Origin: an uncultured Rhodospirillaceae bacterium
GTDB lineage: Bacteria; Pseudomonadota; Alphaproteobacteria; Rhodospirillales; Casp-alpha2
Direction of reading: 5' to 3'
DNA: 64,000 bases
Assembly (NCBI GenBank): GCA_913030825.1
Contig: CAJWCU010000014.1
Coordinates: 1-64,000, forward strand
The notes under the pieces were generated by a model that did not search any database, had not been told where the DNA came from, and saw nothing but the letters and a program-made list of their open reading frames with translations. The position numbers and the translations under genes are program-made. Below, piece by piece: positions 1 through 9,595 of the stretch. Numbering within the stretch: position 1 is the first letter of the stretch; each line of letters begins with the position of its first letter.

Positions 1-2
1 GC

Positions 3-257
3 TCGGCCATCGTCAGCGTGCAGATCAGCTACGTCAATCAGCTCCACTATCCCGGCTTCGTGCGTGTCGGCACGCGATTGCTGCGTCTCGGCAACAGTTC
101 CTACGGGTTGGGCCAGGGCCTGTTCGCGGGCGACACGGTCGTCGCGACCTCCGAAGCCGTGCTGGTGTTCTTCGACTATGCCGCCAACAAAAGCCGTCAG
201 GTCCCCGAAGAGCTGCGCCGCGCTTTTGAAGCGGGTGAGGCGCTGACTCCCGCCTGA
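3..257 (+). CDS. acyl-CoA thioesterase (hotdog fold), C-terminal fragment cut by window edge
   Basis: Frame is open from base 3 (SAIVSVQISYVNQLHYPGFVRVGTRLLRLGNSSYGLGQGLF...); resembles 4-hydroxybenzoyl-CoA thioesterase-type proteins. Confidence 0.65.
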   Translation, partial: SAIVSVQISYVNQLHYPGFVRVGTRLLRLGNSSYGLGQGLFAGDTVVATSEAVLVFFDYAANKSRQVPEELRRAFEAGEALTPA

Positions 258-392
258 TCCGCCCGGTTTGTCGCCTCCGGCTGCCCTGCGGTTCCGTCCC
301 GTTGACGGGCCTGCCGGGGATGAGGCAGGCTCAGGCCATCCGGGCGCCCGTTCGGCGGCGCCGCGACCTATCGACAAAAAAGGAAACCGTCC

Positions 393-1022
393 ATGTTCTG
401 GGATATGAAGACCAAGGACCACGGCCTGCCGCGCAATCCGTGGAAAGCCTGTGTGGCGCCGCGTCCGATCGGCTGGATCACCACGATCAACGCCGACGGC
501 GCGGTCAATCTGGCGCCCTACAGCTATTTCAACGCCTGCGGCGAGAACCCGCCGATGGTCATGTTCTCCGGCGGCCCGCGACCGGAAGGCCCGGCCAAGG
601 ACACGGTCGCGAATTGCGAGAAACAGGGCGAATTCGTGTGCAACATGTCGACCTGGGCGCTGCGCGAGGAAATGAACCTGTCCAGCCTGGCGTTGCCAGC
701 CGGTGAGGACGAAGCCGCCTTCGCCGGATTGGAGACGGAACCGTCGCAACTGGTCAAACCGCCCCGCATCAAGGCGTCGCCGATCCATATCGAATGCGTC
801 TATCACCAGACCGTGGTGATGCCGCACAACGAACGCGAGGAAGGCAACCGGGTCGTTTTCGGCCGGGTCGTCGGCCTGCATATCGACGACGGCGTCCTGA
901 CCGACGGCTTCGTCGACATGGCGAAGGTTCAGCCCATCGCCCGCCTGGGCTATATGGATTACGCGCGGGTGGACACGGTCTTCACCTTGGACCGGCCTAA
1001 GATGGATACGGCTGCAGAGTAG
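393..1022 (+). CDS. flavin reductase family protein (FMN-binding split barrel)
   Basis: WKACVAPRPIGWITTINADGAVNLAPYSYFNACGENPPMVMFS typical of the flavin reductase-like FMN-binding family. Confidence 0.88.
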   Translation: MFWDMKTKDHGLPRNPWKACVAPRPIGWITTINADGAVNLAPYSYFNACGENPPMVMFSGGPRPEGPAKDTVANCEKQGEFVCNMSTWALREEMNLSSLALPAGEDEAAFAGLETEPSQLVKPPRIKASPIHIECVYHQTVVMPHNEREEGNRVVFGRVVGLHIDDGVLTDGFVDMAKVQPIARLGYMDYARVDTVFTLDRPKMDTAAE

Positions 1023-1034
1023 CGTAGGACAGGG

Positions 1035-4000
1035 TCAGCCCGTCCGCTTCAACCGCATCAGTTCGTGGACGGAGACCTGCGGGAAGATGCCGGGCGTACC
1101 TTCGCGGTACAGCATCATCACGCCGTTGCGGATATCCGGGAAGCCGTCCCGGGTATCGTCGAAATGACGGATTTCCAGCGAGACGGTCTTCTGCGTCATG
1201 CGGTCTAGGGCGCGCCAGATCATCGTCGGGTTGTCGCGCCGCGTCTGGCCGAAGGGGGCGACGGATCGGGTGACCGTCGCCGTCGGCGGGCCGAAGCGGC
1301 GGATCAGCCAATCGGCGATTTCATCGAAGCCGTCGGCGTTGAACACCACCTGCATGCGGGTCGGAGCGCCATCGTCGAAGCGGACGACGGACCCGGTGCC
1401 CGTATAGAGGATCGTCGAGACCAGGAAGCTTGGCTCCAGATAGGCGGGCCACTGCAATTCCTTGATGCAGAATTTGGTCCGGCCCTCGGCCTTGTCGATA
1501 CATTCCGGCGCCACGCCTTCGCTGCCTGCCGCATTGGCGGGAACGAAGGTGTTGTAAAGGCTGGTTCCGGCGCCCAGCGACAGGGTCACGCCCTCGAGCG
1601 GCTGGCCCTGATTGGCCAGCGCCGATCGGGGTCCTGAATTGGCGGGCGCCAGGGTCGGCTCCGGTGCCTGAACGACCTTGCCGTCGGCCATTTGAATCTT
1701 CGTCACCGGCCAGGCCGACGCCGCGTTGGCGCCGGGCGGCAGCGGCCCCAGTTCAGTGGCGGACGCCGACCGGCGGTCGAAATCGGCGCGGAAACTGGCC
1801 GGGGTGATGTAGGCACTGGCCAGATCCTGGACCGGCGGCGCCTGGCCCGGGAGAACCACCGGCAGTGTCCAGGCGGCGGGCAGGACCGGGCGGCCTTCCG
1901 CGTCCAGGCGGACTTCCGAGCCCTGGGGCAGGGCCGCCAGGATTTCCGATGGCGTTGCTTTCGGCGGCTCGGCCTCGGCCGGGTTCGGGGTCGCGGAGCC
2001 CAACAAATCGCCCAACGCCTGCGCCAGGGGGTCGTTGGCCGAGGCGCCGCCGGGGGTGTCGCCGGCGGGTGCGTCGAGGCCCAGTTCGGCGGCTAGGGGG
2101 TCGTCGGATGCGGCGGCGCCAGCGGGCGCGGCGGGGCTGTCCAGTCCCAATTCGGCGGCCAGCGGATCGGCCGGCGCCGGTGCCGGGGCTTGGTTGTCCA
2201 ATCCCAATTCAGCGGCCAAGGGATCGTCCGATGCGGGGGCGGGCGACGGGTTGTCCAAACCCAGTTCGGCGGCCAACGGATCGGCGGCCAGGGGGTTGGG
2301 GACCTTCTCGCCGCGCGTTGCGGGGGGCGCGGCGGGTTTGTCGCGGAATTGATCTTCCAGCGCGCTGAGTTGCTGTTCCAGCGGATCGTTGCGGCCGCTC
2401 GGCCCGGGGAGGATCGGCGACGGTGTTGCCGCCGCGGCGGCGCCCGGCGGGGGTGAGGTGTCGCGGATCGGCGGCGGCGCCGGGATGGCGGCGGCGACGC
2501 GGTCCCCGCCGTGTTCATCCAGGTCCTTCGGAAGGTTGTTCAACTGCGGCACTTTGGGCGTCGCATCCGGCGGGGTGCCGCGTTCCGGCGGCGCCGCCTT
2601 GAGCGACCGGTGGGCGGCGCGCACGTCCGGTTCGTCCGGCGAGACGTCGCGGAACCAAGGGTCGCGGGCGAAGTTCTTGCGGCCTTCCGGGTTGGGCGGC
2701 GGTAGGGGAATTTTCAATCGGCGTGCCGTGTTGGTGCCGGGCGGCGGGCCTTCGACGGCGGAGGTGTCGGTCTTGAGGTTGGCCTTTTCCTCGGCCGACA
2801 AGGCGGCCTGTGCCGCCTCGATTTCAGCGGCCTTGCGCCGCGCCCGCTCGCGCAGGTGGCTGAGCGCTTCGTCCTTGCTGTCGGCCAAGGTGTCTTCGGC
2901 GTCGCGCGATACGGGCTTGGACAACAATTTATCCAGCCAGGCCAGGCGGTCCTTGGGCGCCATCGCCATCAGGTCCAAATTCCGCTCGTCGCGCCCGGGC
3001 GCCGCCTTGGCGGTGTCCTGGGGGGGCTTGGCGTCCATCGGGTCGCCCAGCAGGGACAGCAGCGGATCGGCGCCGTCGGGGGCCGCGGTCTGCGTGCTCC
3101 CATCGCCGTCCGGCATGGCGAGGGCTTCGGCCAGCGGGTCGGCGGGCGTGGGGGCATCGGCAATGGCCGCCGGCAGGTCGGCTTCCGGCAAGTTCGGATC
3201 GGCCCCGTCGAGGGCGGAATCATTCTGAGCGGCGAGACGATCCAAGTCCGCCGGGGTGCCGCCGGGGGTGTCCAACGGCACGTTATCTTTTGCGGCGTTG
3301 GGGGCCGCGTCGGGTGCGTCTGCGTCTGCGTCGGCGGACGGGGGCGGCGTCAAGGCGCCGGGGCGCGCGTCCACTTGGGCAGTCTGTTCCGGTTCGCTGT
3401 CGTCACCGAAGCCGAGCAATCCGCCGAGCCAGCCCTTCGCCCGGGCCAGCATGCCGGGTTTTTCAGCAGGCGTGTCTTCAGTCTTGGGCGCTGTGTCCGG
3501 TGTCGGCGTCGGAGTATTCCGGGTGGCGGCCTCGGCCGGTGCGTCGGGGGTATCTGCCGCGACCCCGACGGGCGGGGGCAGGGCACTGTTGCCGCCCGGC
3601 ATGACGTCGGCGGTCATGTGCTTCGGGTTCAGCGACGTGGGGGCCATAACGGTCGGCCCGCCGGAAGATTGGGTGTCTTGCGACGTTTCAATCACCGGCT
3701 CGATCACGGGTGTCGCGGCGTCTTGCGGCGGCACGGCGGGGCTGTCGCGCAGATCGGCGATATCTTCCACCGGTGCGGGGGCGGGGTCCGGCACGGGCGC
3801 CGATGCCTCGTTGGCATCCTGTGCCGGTTCGGCGGGCTTTTCCGTTTCCGCGACGGCGCGGTCCAGGGCCGCGTCGATGGCGTCCTGGGGCGCCGTTTCG
3901 ACCTTGGGCCGCCGGTAGGCAAGCAGGAAGTGGGCGATGGTGTGGTGGCCCAGACGCACGGCGGCTTGGGGGGCGGAGACGCCGTTTTCGTCGCGCGCGC

Positions 4001-4205
4001 GGGGGTCGGCACCGGAGGTGACGATCTGTTTCACGGCGCCCAGGTCGTTGTCGCGGATGGCGTTGAACAGGGCGCCGGAGCCTGCATCCTGGGCCTGAGC
4101 GATCGGCGCGGACACCAAGGCGGCCAAGGACAGGCAGCCCGCAAGGGCTGCGCTCCGCAAGCGGCGCTTGAATGTAACAAATTGATTTGACTGGCATTTC
4201 GCCAT
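1035..4205 (-). CDS. large exported protein: signal peptide, N-terminal ankyrin-like segment, long Pro/Ala/Asp-rich linker, conserved-looking C-terminal domain
   Basis: 1056-aa ORF; hydrophobic N-terminus ending APIAQAQ; ALFNAIRDNDLGAVKQIVTSGADPRARDENGVSAPQAAVRLGHHTIAHFLL ankyrin pattern; low-complexity middle; globular C-terminus. Confidence 0.75.
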   Translation of the reverse strand: MAKCQSNQFVTFKRRLRSAALAGCLSLAALVSAPIAQAQDAGSGALFNAIRDNDLGAVKQIVTSGADPRARDENGVSAPQAAVRLGHHTIAHFLLAYRRPKVETAPQDAIDAALDRAVAETEKPAEPAQDANEASAPVPDPAPAPVEDIADLRDSPAVPPQDAATPVIEPVIETSQDTQSSGGPTVMAPTSLNPKHMTADVMPGGNSALPPPVGVAADTPDAPAEAATRNTPTPTPDTAPKTEDTPAEKPGMLARAKGWLGGLLGFGDDSEPEQTAQVDARPGALTPPPSADADADAPDAAPNAAKDNVPLDTPGGTPADLDRLAAQNDSALDGADPNLPEADLPAAIADAPTPADPLAEALAMPDGDGSTQTAAPDGADPLLSLLGDPMDAKPPQDTAKAAPGRDERNLDLMAMAPKDRLAWLDKLLSKPVSRDAEDTLADSKDEALSHLRERARRKAAEIEAAQAALSAEEKANLKTDTSAVEGPPPGTNTARRLKIPLPPPNPEGRKNFARDPWFRDVSPDEPDVRAAHRSLKAAPPERGTPPDATPKVPQLNNLPKDLDEHGGDRVAAAIPAPPPIRDTSPPPGAAAAATPSPILPGPSGRNDPLEQQLSALEDQFRDKPAAPPATRGEKVPNPLAADPLAAELGLDNPSPAPASDDPLAAELGLDNQAPAPAPADPLAAELGLDSPAAPAGAAASDDPLAAELGLDAPAGDTPGGASANDPLAQALGDLLGSATPNPAEAEPPKATPSEILAALPQGSEVRLDAEGRPVLPAAWTLPVVLPGQAPPVQDLASAYITPASFRADFDRRSASATELGPLPPGANAASAWPVTKIQMADGKVVQAPEPTLAPANSGPRSALANQGQPLEGVTLSLGAGTSLYNTFVPANAAGSEGVAPECIDKAEGRTKFCIKELQWPAYLEPSFLVSTILYTGTGSVVRFDDGAPTRMQVVFNADGFDEIADWLIRRFGPPTATVTRSVAPFGQTRRDNPTMIWRALDRMTQKTVSLEIRHFDDTRDGFPDIRNGVMMLYREGTPGIFPQVSVHELMRLKRTG
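2055..2300 (-). repeat. imperfect in-frame tandem repeat encoding four copies of DPLAAELGLD
   Basis: Four copies of (S/A)DDPLAAELGLD(N/S/A) separated by Pro/Ala linkers, with a degenerate fifth (DPLAQALGDLLG). Confidence 0.85.
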
Positions 4206-4410
4206 GTCTATCGCCCAATTATCCGGCCCGGCCAGCCGTCGCCGCCGGTGCCGTTCTCAAGAGTTTACCACGGCCTCGGCCCCCTTCGGGAGCCCGGAGC
4301 CATTTCCCCGAATCCAACCCGACGACTATGGCCGATTTACGGTAAATAAGGGGTTAAACGGTTGATTCAACTGGGAATGTGTTCTCAGGCGGCGACGTTG
4401 TTCGGTGGCC

Positions 4411-6039
4411 TCAAGCAGCCGCCCGGGACTTTGCCCTGGCGTCCTCCAGGATCATGTCGCTGGCTTTCTCGGCGATCATGATCGCGGGCGCGTTGGTATT
4501 GCCCGAGGTGATCGTCGGCATGATCGAGGCATCGACGACCCGAAGGCCCGTCATTCCGTGAACGCGCAGGCGGTCATCGACCACGGCTTCCGCATCCTGG
4601 CCCATCTTGCAGGTGCCGACGGGGTGGAAAATGGTCGTGCCGATCTGGCCGGAAGCGTCGGCCAGTTCGTCGTCCGACGTCAGATGCGCGCCCGGTTTGT
4701 ATTCTTCCGGGTTGAAGCGGGCGAGGGCCGGTTGCGAGACGATGTGCCGGGTCAGGCGCAGGGCGTCCGCCGCAACTTTTCGGTCGCCGGCGGTTGAGAG
4801 GTAATTTGGCTGGATCGCCGGTTGAGTGAACGGGTCGGGCGAAGTGATATGGATCGTCCCGCGGCTTTCCGGGCGCACGTTGCAGACACTGGCGGTGAAG
4901 GCCGGGAAGGGGTGCAGCGGCTGGTCCCAGGAATCCAGGCTGAGCGCCTGGATATGGTATTGCAGGTTCGGCGTCTCGCGCGACGGATCGGACTTGGCGA
5001 AGGCGCCCAAGGTCGACGGCGCCATGGACATGGGGCCCGTGCGGAACAACGCGTATTCCATGGCGATACCCATTTTGCCGATCAGCGATCCGGCCCGCTG
5101 GTTCAGGGTCTTGGTGCCTTCGACGCGGTAGACGGGGCGGACCTGCAGATGGTCCTGCAGGTTGCCGCCGACGCCCCGCAAGTCGTGATGAACGTCCATG
5201 CCGAGCCCCTGCAGCAGGTCGCCCCGGCCAATGCCGGAAATCTCGAGTATCTGCGGCGAGCCGATCGAACCGGCGGATAGGATGACCTCGCCCCGACAGG
5301 TGACGCCCGCGTCCTTGCCGTCGACCCGCAGGTCCAGCCCCGTCACCGTCTTGCCGGTCAGGCGCAGTTTCTTCACATGGGCATGGGTGACGATATCCAA
5401 GTTGTCGCGGTCCTTGGCCGGGCCGAGGAAGGCTTTCGAGGTATTCCAGCGAATGCCCGAGCGTTGATTGACGTGGAAATAGCCGCAGCCTTCGTTGTTG
5501 CCCTTGTTGAAGTCGTCGACCTTGGGGATACCGGCCTCGGCGGCGGCATCGCGGAAGGCGTCCATGATTTCCCAGGTCGTGCGCACCTTTTCGACCCGCC
5601 ATTCGCCGCCTTCGGCGTGGAATTCATCGACGGGAATGGCGGCCTGGTCTTCGGATTTCTTGAAATACGGCAGGACGTCGTCCCAGGACCAGCCCCGGTT
5701 GCCCATCTGGGACCATTGGTCGTAATCGCGGGCCTGGCCGCGCATGTAGATCATGCCGTTGATCGACGAACAGCCGCCCAGCACCTTGCCGCGCGGATAG
5801 TTGAGCGCCCGGCCGCCCAGGCCGTCGACGCTTTCGGTCTTGAAATTCCAATCCGTGCGCGGATTGCCCATGCAAAAGAGGTAGCCGACGGGGATGTGAA
5901 TCCAGTGGTAATTGTCCTTGCCGCCGGCTTCCAGCAACAGCACGCGCTTGCTCTTGTCCGCCGACAGGCGGTTGGCCAACACGCAGCCGGCCGAGCCGGC
6001 CCCGACGACGATGTAATCGTATTCTCCCAGATCGTGCAT
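4411..6039 (-). CDS. GMC family oxidoreductase, choline dehydrogenase-like
   Basis: DYIVVGAGSAGCVLANRLSAD FAD-binding motif; GGCSSINGMIYMRGQ; HPVGTCKMG. Start taken at MHDLGEYDYI rather than the longer ORF start. Confidence 0.92.
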   Translation of the reverse strand: MHDLGEYDYIVVGAGSAGCVLANRLSADKSKRVLLLEAGGKDNYHWIHIPVGYLFCMGNPRTDWNFKTESVDGLGGRALNYPRGKVLGGCSSINGMIYMRGQARDYDQWSQMGNRGWSWDDVLPYFKKSEDQAAIPVDEFHAEGGEWRVEKVRTTWEIMDAFRDAAAEAGIPKVDDFNKGNNEGCGYFHVNQRSGIRWNTSKAFLGPAKDRDNLDIVTHAHVKKLRLTGKTVTGLDLRVDGKDAGVTCRGEVILSAGSIGSPQILEISGIGRGDLLQGLGMDVHHDLRGVGGNLQDHLQVRPVYRVEGTKTLNQRAGSLIGKMGIAMEYALFRTGPMSMAPSTLGAFAKSDPSRETPNLQYHIQALSLDSWDQPLHPFPAFTASVCNVRPESRGTIHITSPDPFTQPAIQPNYLSTAGDRKVAADALRLTRHIVSQPALARFNPEEYKPGAHLTSDDELADASGQIGTTIFHPVGTCKMGQDAEAVVDDRLRVHGMTGLRVVDASIMPTITSGNTNAPAIMIAEKASDMILEDARAKSRAAA

Positions 6040-6120
6040 GGACGGCACCGTTCCTTTCCTGGATTTCGCCCCCAAGGGTCATTTGCTCGCCGCTTTGATC
6101 GGTGGGCGGCGTTTCGGCGG

Positions 6121-6519
6121 TCAACCGCCGAACAGGCCGAAAAAGCCCTTACGCTTGGCGGTCGTGCCCAGGGTACTCAGCGGGCGGCGCATGGCAATAG
6201 CTTCGATGATTCGAAACTGGCCGCCGGTCAGTTTGCCGAACCGGCATCCCAGGCTGGTTTCGGCATAGTCCGTTCTCACGACTTCGCCCGGCGCACCCAG
6301 CGGCACGCGACCGTCGTCTTCGGTTATCACATGGCTGACGGTGAATTTCTGGCCCGGGCGCATCTTGCCGATGGCATGGCCCAGACGGAACCCGGCGACA
6401 CTCATGTCGGCGACGGGGAACTCCTGATTGCCGACGACGAATTTCACGCCCTTGACGGTCAGGCGCACGTCCCGGCGTTTGTTGTCGTCCTTGTATCCCG
6501 CGAATTTTCGCCCGCTCAT
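6121..6519 (-). CDS. PilZ domain protein, predicted c-di-GMP binding
   Basis: RRDVR (RxxxR) followed by DMSVAG ((D/N)xSxxG). Confidence 0.82.
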   Translation of the reverse strand: MSGRKFAGYKDDNKRRDVRLTVKGVKFVVGNQEFPVADMSVAGFRLGHAIGKMRPGQKFTVSHVITEDDGRVPLGAPGEVVRTDYAETSLGCRFGKLTGGQFRIIEAIAMRRPLSTLGTTAKRKGFFGLFGG

Positions 6520-6809
6520 CCACCCGGTTCCTTTTTTCGCATTCCATATTACTCTCGAAAATGCGAGGGCCGGAACAAGACTTTGATCTTTTTCAATGAC
6601 CGGAAAATTCCTAGCCGGACACTTGGGGGCCAGGGAGCCGTTTCGACAATGGGGTGGCTATCGCCTGGAAATCCACGCGTTTTCGGCGGGGAATTGGAAA
6701 TCCTGGCTCGCCCCCCGCGAAGATTGATAGAGTAGGCGGACGCGCGGGCAGGGGACACCCCTGCCCGCGCGCGGTTTGCATAGCGTATGCCATGGGGAGA
6801 CCACGGGTC

Positions 6810-7331
6810 ATGGCCAAGAGACTGATTCTGACATTCATCGCCGACGACCGGCCGGGCTTGGTCGAGCGCCTCGCTCAGAGCGTCGCCGACGCGGGCGGCA
6901 ACTGGCTGGACAGCCGGATGGCCCATCTGGCCGCCAAGTTCGCCGGCATCGCCGAAATCGAAATCGAAGACGATGGGATCGCCGGATTGCAGGCGCAACT
7001 GGATGACCTGTCCTCCGACGGGTTCCATTTGGTGGTCGAGGAAGCGGGCGACGATGCGGCACCGGACGGTGCCGTGTTCGAGATCGAATTGCTGGGCCCC
7101 GACCATCCGGGGATCGTCCGCGACATTTCCCATTGCCTGGCCGAACGGGGCGTCAGCGTCGAGGATATGGAGACCGATATCCGCGACGCCCCCCATGCCG
7201 GCGGGACCCTGTTTCACGCCCATGCGCGCCTTCGGGCTCCCGCCGGGCTGAGTGACGACGACCTGCGCGACAGCCTGGAAATCTTGGCGGGGACGCTGAT
7301 GGTTGATATTACGGTTGGCAAAATTCTCTAA
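6810..7331 (+). CDS. ACT domain protein, GcvR-like (glycine cleavage transcriptional repressor family)
   Basis: Two ACT-type repeats: LILTFIADDRPGLVERLAQSVADAGGNWLDSRM and IELLGPDHPGIVRDISHCLAERGVSVEDMET. Confidence 0.8.
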   Translation: MAKRLILTFIADDRPGLVERLAQSVADAGGNWLDSRMAHLAAKFAGIAEIEIEDDGIAGLQAQLDDLSSDGFHLVVEEAGDDAAPDGAVFEIELLGPDHPGIVRDISHCLAERGVSVEDMETDIRDAPHAGGTLFHAHARLRAPAGLSDDDLRDSLEILAGTLMVDITVGKIL

Positions 7332-7353
7332 CCAATCCTCCGGGAGGACATCC

Positions 7354-8130
7354 ATGGAACTGAAAATGACCGGCCGCAAGGCCGTGGTAACGGGCGGCAG
7401 TCTGGGCATCGGCCGGGCCATCGCCGAGGCTTTCTCCGGCTCGGGCGCGGAGGTCGCGATCGTCGCCCGCCGCCAGGAAGTGCTGGACGAAGCCAAAGCG
7501 ACGATCGAGGCCGCGACGGGCGGTACCATTCACACCATCGCGGGCGACGTCTCCACCGCCGACGGCTGTCAGGCCGTCTGGGATGCGGCCATCGGCGCCA
7601 TGGGCCAGGTCGATGTGCTGGTCAACAACGCCGGATCGTCCCACCGCGCCCCCTTCGTCGAAGTCACCGACGCCGAATGGCAGGCCGATCTGGACCTTAA
7701 GCTGTTCGCCGCGATCCGGCTTTGCCGTCTGGCCTTCCCCGGGATGACCGGGCGGAAATGGGGCCGCATCATCAATATCCTGAATACCGGCGCCAAGGCA
7801 CCGCCGCCCACGGGTGCGCCGACCGCCGTCAGCCGCGCCGCCGGCATGGCGTTGACCAAGGTTTTGGCCGGTGAGGGTGCCCCCCACAACGTGCTGGTTA
7901 ATTCCCTGCACGTCGGCAAGATCGAAAGCGATCAATGGGTGCGCCGGGCCGCCAAGGAAGGCCGCCCGATCGAAGAGGTCTATGCCGACATGGGCAAGGA
8001 ACTGCCCATGGGCCGTATCGGCAAGGCCGAGGAATTCGCCGCCGCCGCCTGTTTCCTGGCGTCGGACGCCGGATCCTACATCTGCGGCACAGCGATCAAC
8101 GTGGATGGCGGGTTTTCCCCCGTCGTCTAG
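7354..8130 (+). CDS. SDR family NAD(P)-dependent oxidoreductase
   Basis: VVTGGSLGIGRAIAEAFSGSGAEVAIVARR; NNAGSS; C-terminal VDGGFSPVV; RBS GGGAGGA before ATG 7354. Confidence 0.9.
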   Translation: MELKMTGRKAVVTGGSLGIGRAIAEAFSGSGAEVAIVARRQEVLDEAKATIEAATGGTIHTIAGDVSTADGCQAVWDAAIGAMGQVDVLVNNAGSSHRAPFVEVTDAEWQADLDLKLFAAIRLCRLAFPGMTGRKWGRIINILNTGAKAPPPTGAPTAVSRAAGMALTKVLAGEGAPHNVLVNSLHVGKIESDQWVRRAAKEGRPIEEVYADMGKELPMGRIGKAEEFAAAACFLASDAGSYICGTAINVDGGFSPVV

Positions 8131-8155
8131 CCGTCCCCAAGGGGGCGTTATCAGC

Positions 8156-8196
8156 CGCGCGCTGCCTCCGGTTGATCGCTGTGTAGGCAGCGCGCG
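8156..8196. repeat. perfect 12-bp inverted repeat CGCGCGCTGCCT / AGGCAGCGCGCG with 17-nt loop
   Basis: Arms 8156-8167 and 8185-8196, just downstream of the SDR gene; no T-tract follows. Confidence 0.8.
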
Positions 8197-8265
8197 CGCG
8201 ATGGCATAAACTGGGTCCAATCATCCCGAATATGGTTCCGGGGATGGAAAGGAAAGCCGAGGCAA

Positions 8266-8961
8266 ATGCCCGCAGACGCCGAACATATGCTCGTTCGCTA
8301 CACCATCGAGAGCGAGGACGGCTCGCGTGAGGTGTTCGAGCTGGATATCGATCTGCCGCAGGTTGCGATCAAACAACCGGACCCGTCGACCCTTCCCGAA
8401 TGGGCGGAGCTTGAATACCACAAGTGTCAGCATTGCCCGCTGACCAAGGAAACCCATCCCCATTGTCCAGTGGCGGCGCTTTTGGTCGATTACGGCCAGC
8501 GCACGGGCCGCATGGTCTCCTATGCCCAGGTCGACCTGACCGTGGAGCAGGGGGCGACCAAAACCACGGCCAAGGTCTCGGCCCAGGAAGCGCTGCGCTC
8601 GGTCCTCGGGTTGGTCATGGCGACCAGCGGCTGTCCGCATATGTCGTTCTTCCGCCCGCTGGCGCGGTATCACGTGCCGCTTGCGGATATGGAACTGACG
8701 ATCCTGCGCGCCATGTCGTTCTATCTGGTCGGTCAGTACTTCAAGGACAAAGAGAAGCCCGACTGGGACACCAGTTTCGACGGGCTGATCGCGATCTACA
8801 AGAACGCGCAAGAGGTCAACAAAGGGATGGCGAACCGCCTGCGTCAGGCCCAGGTATTTACGGAACTGAACTGGCTGGCCGCCCTCGATACCTTCGCCGG
8901 TATGATGCCGCTGACCATCGAACGTTCGTTGTTAAAGGCGAAGGCCTATTTCCAAGATTGA
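8266..8961 (+). CDS. conserved-looking hypothetical protein with Cys/His-rich motifs
   Basis: 231-aa ORF; motifs YHKCQHCPL, HPHCPVA and SGCPHMSFFRPLARYH. Confidence 0.75.
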   Translation: MPADAEHMLVRYTIESEDGSREVFELDIDLPQVAIKQPDPSTLPEWAELEYHKCQHCPLTKETHPHCPVAALLVDYGQRTGRMVSYAQVDLTVEQGATKTTAKVSAQEALRSVLGLVMATSGCPHMSFFRPLARYHVPLADMELTILRAMSFYLVGQYFKDKEKPDWDTSFDGLIAIYKNAQEVNKGMANRLRQAQVFTELNWLAALDTFAGMMPLTIERSLLKAKAYFQD

Positions 8962-8995
8962 CGACGAAACATCCACCAGACGAAACGAGATTGAT

Positions 8996-9592
8996 ATGAC
9001 CCCCGACAGCACCCATTCGCCGGACCCCCAAACCGAAGACAGCCCGTTGGACCATGCCGATGCCCAGGGCCGCGTCGCGGTCCAAGACCTGCCGGCACCC
9101 TACAGCGGCCCGGCGCCGCGGGACGCGCTGGCCGAGTTGTTCATTCAGGACGGCTACAGCAACGACGACCCGCGCCTTTGGGTGCCGCTGGCGCCCGGCC
9201 GCTGGTCGCGCCCGCTCTGCCTCAACGTCTCGAACGGCTATTGGGTGCACCTGACCAAGGTGGTCGGCGGCGGCATGCTGTCGCGCCACCGCCATCCGGC
9301 GCCTGTGCACGGCTTCGTCATCAAGGGCAAATGGCGCTATCTGGAACGCGACTGGATCGCCGAAGCGGGCTCCTATCTCTACGAGCCGCCGGGCGATATC
9401 CATACCCTGGTCGTGGAGCCGGATTGCGAGGAAATGATCACGCTGTTCCATAACTCGGGCGCGTTGATCTATTGCGACGAAGACGGCAACACCACGGGCA
9501 CCACGGACGTCTTCGACCGGGTCGATGCCTGCCGCAAGCACTTCATCGAGGTCGGCCTCGGCGAAGACTTCGTCAAGCAGTTCATCCGCTAG
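8996..9592 (+). CDS. cupin domain protein, 2,4'-dihydroxyacetophenone dioxygenase-like
   Basis: VGGGMLSRHRHPAPVHGFVIKGKWRYLERDWIAEAGSYLYEPPGDIHTL cupin motifs. Confidence 0.78.
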   Translation: MTPDSTHSPDPQTEDSPLDHADAQGRVAVQDLPAPYSGPAPRDALAELFIQDGYSNDDPRLWVPLAPGRWSRPLCLNVSNGYWVHLTKVVGGGMLSRHRHPAPVHGFVIKGKWRYLERDWIAEAGSYLYEPPGDIHTLVVEPDCEEMITLFHNSGALIYCDEDGNTTGTTDVFDRVDACRKHFIEVGLGEDFVKQFIR

Positions 9593-9595
9593 TTT

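Noticed and set aside
2856-4190. 444-aa plus-strand ORF
   Set aside because: Antisense to the Pro/Ala-rich exported protein; Gly/Arg-rich artefact
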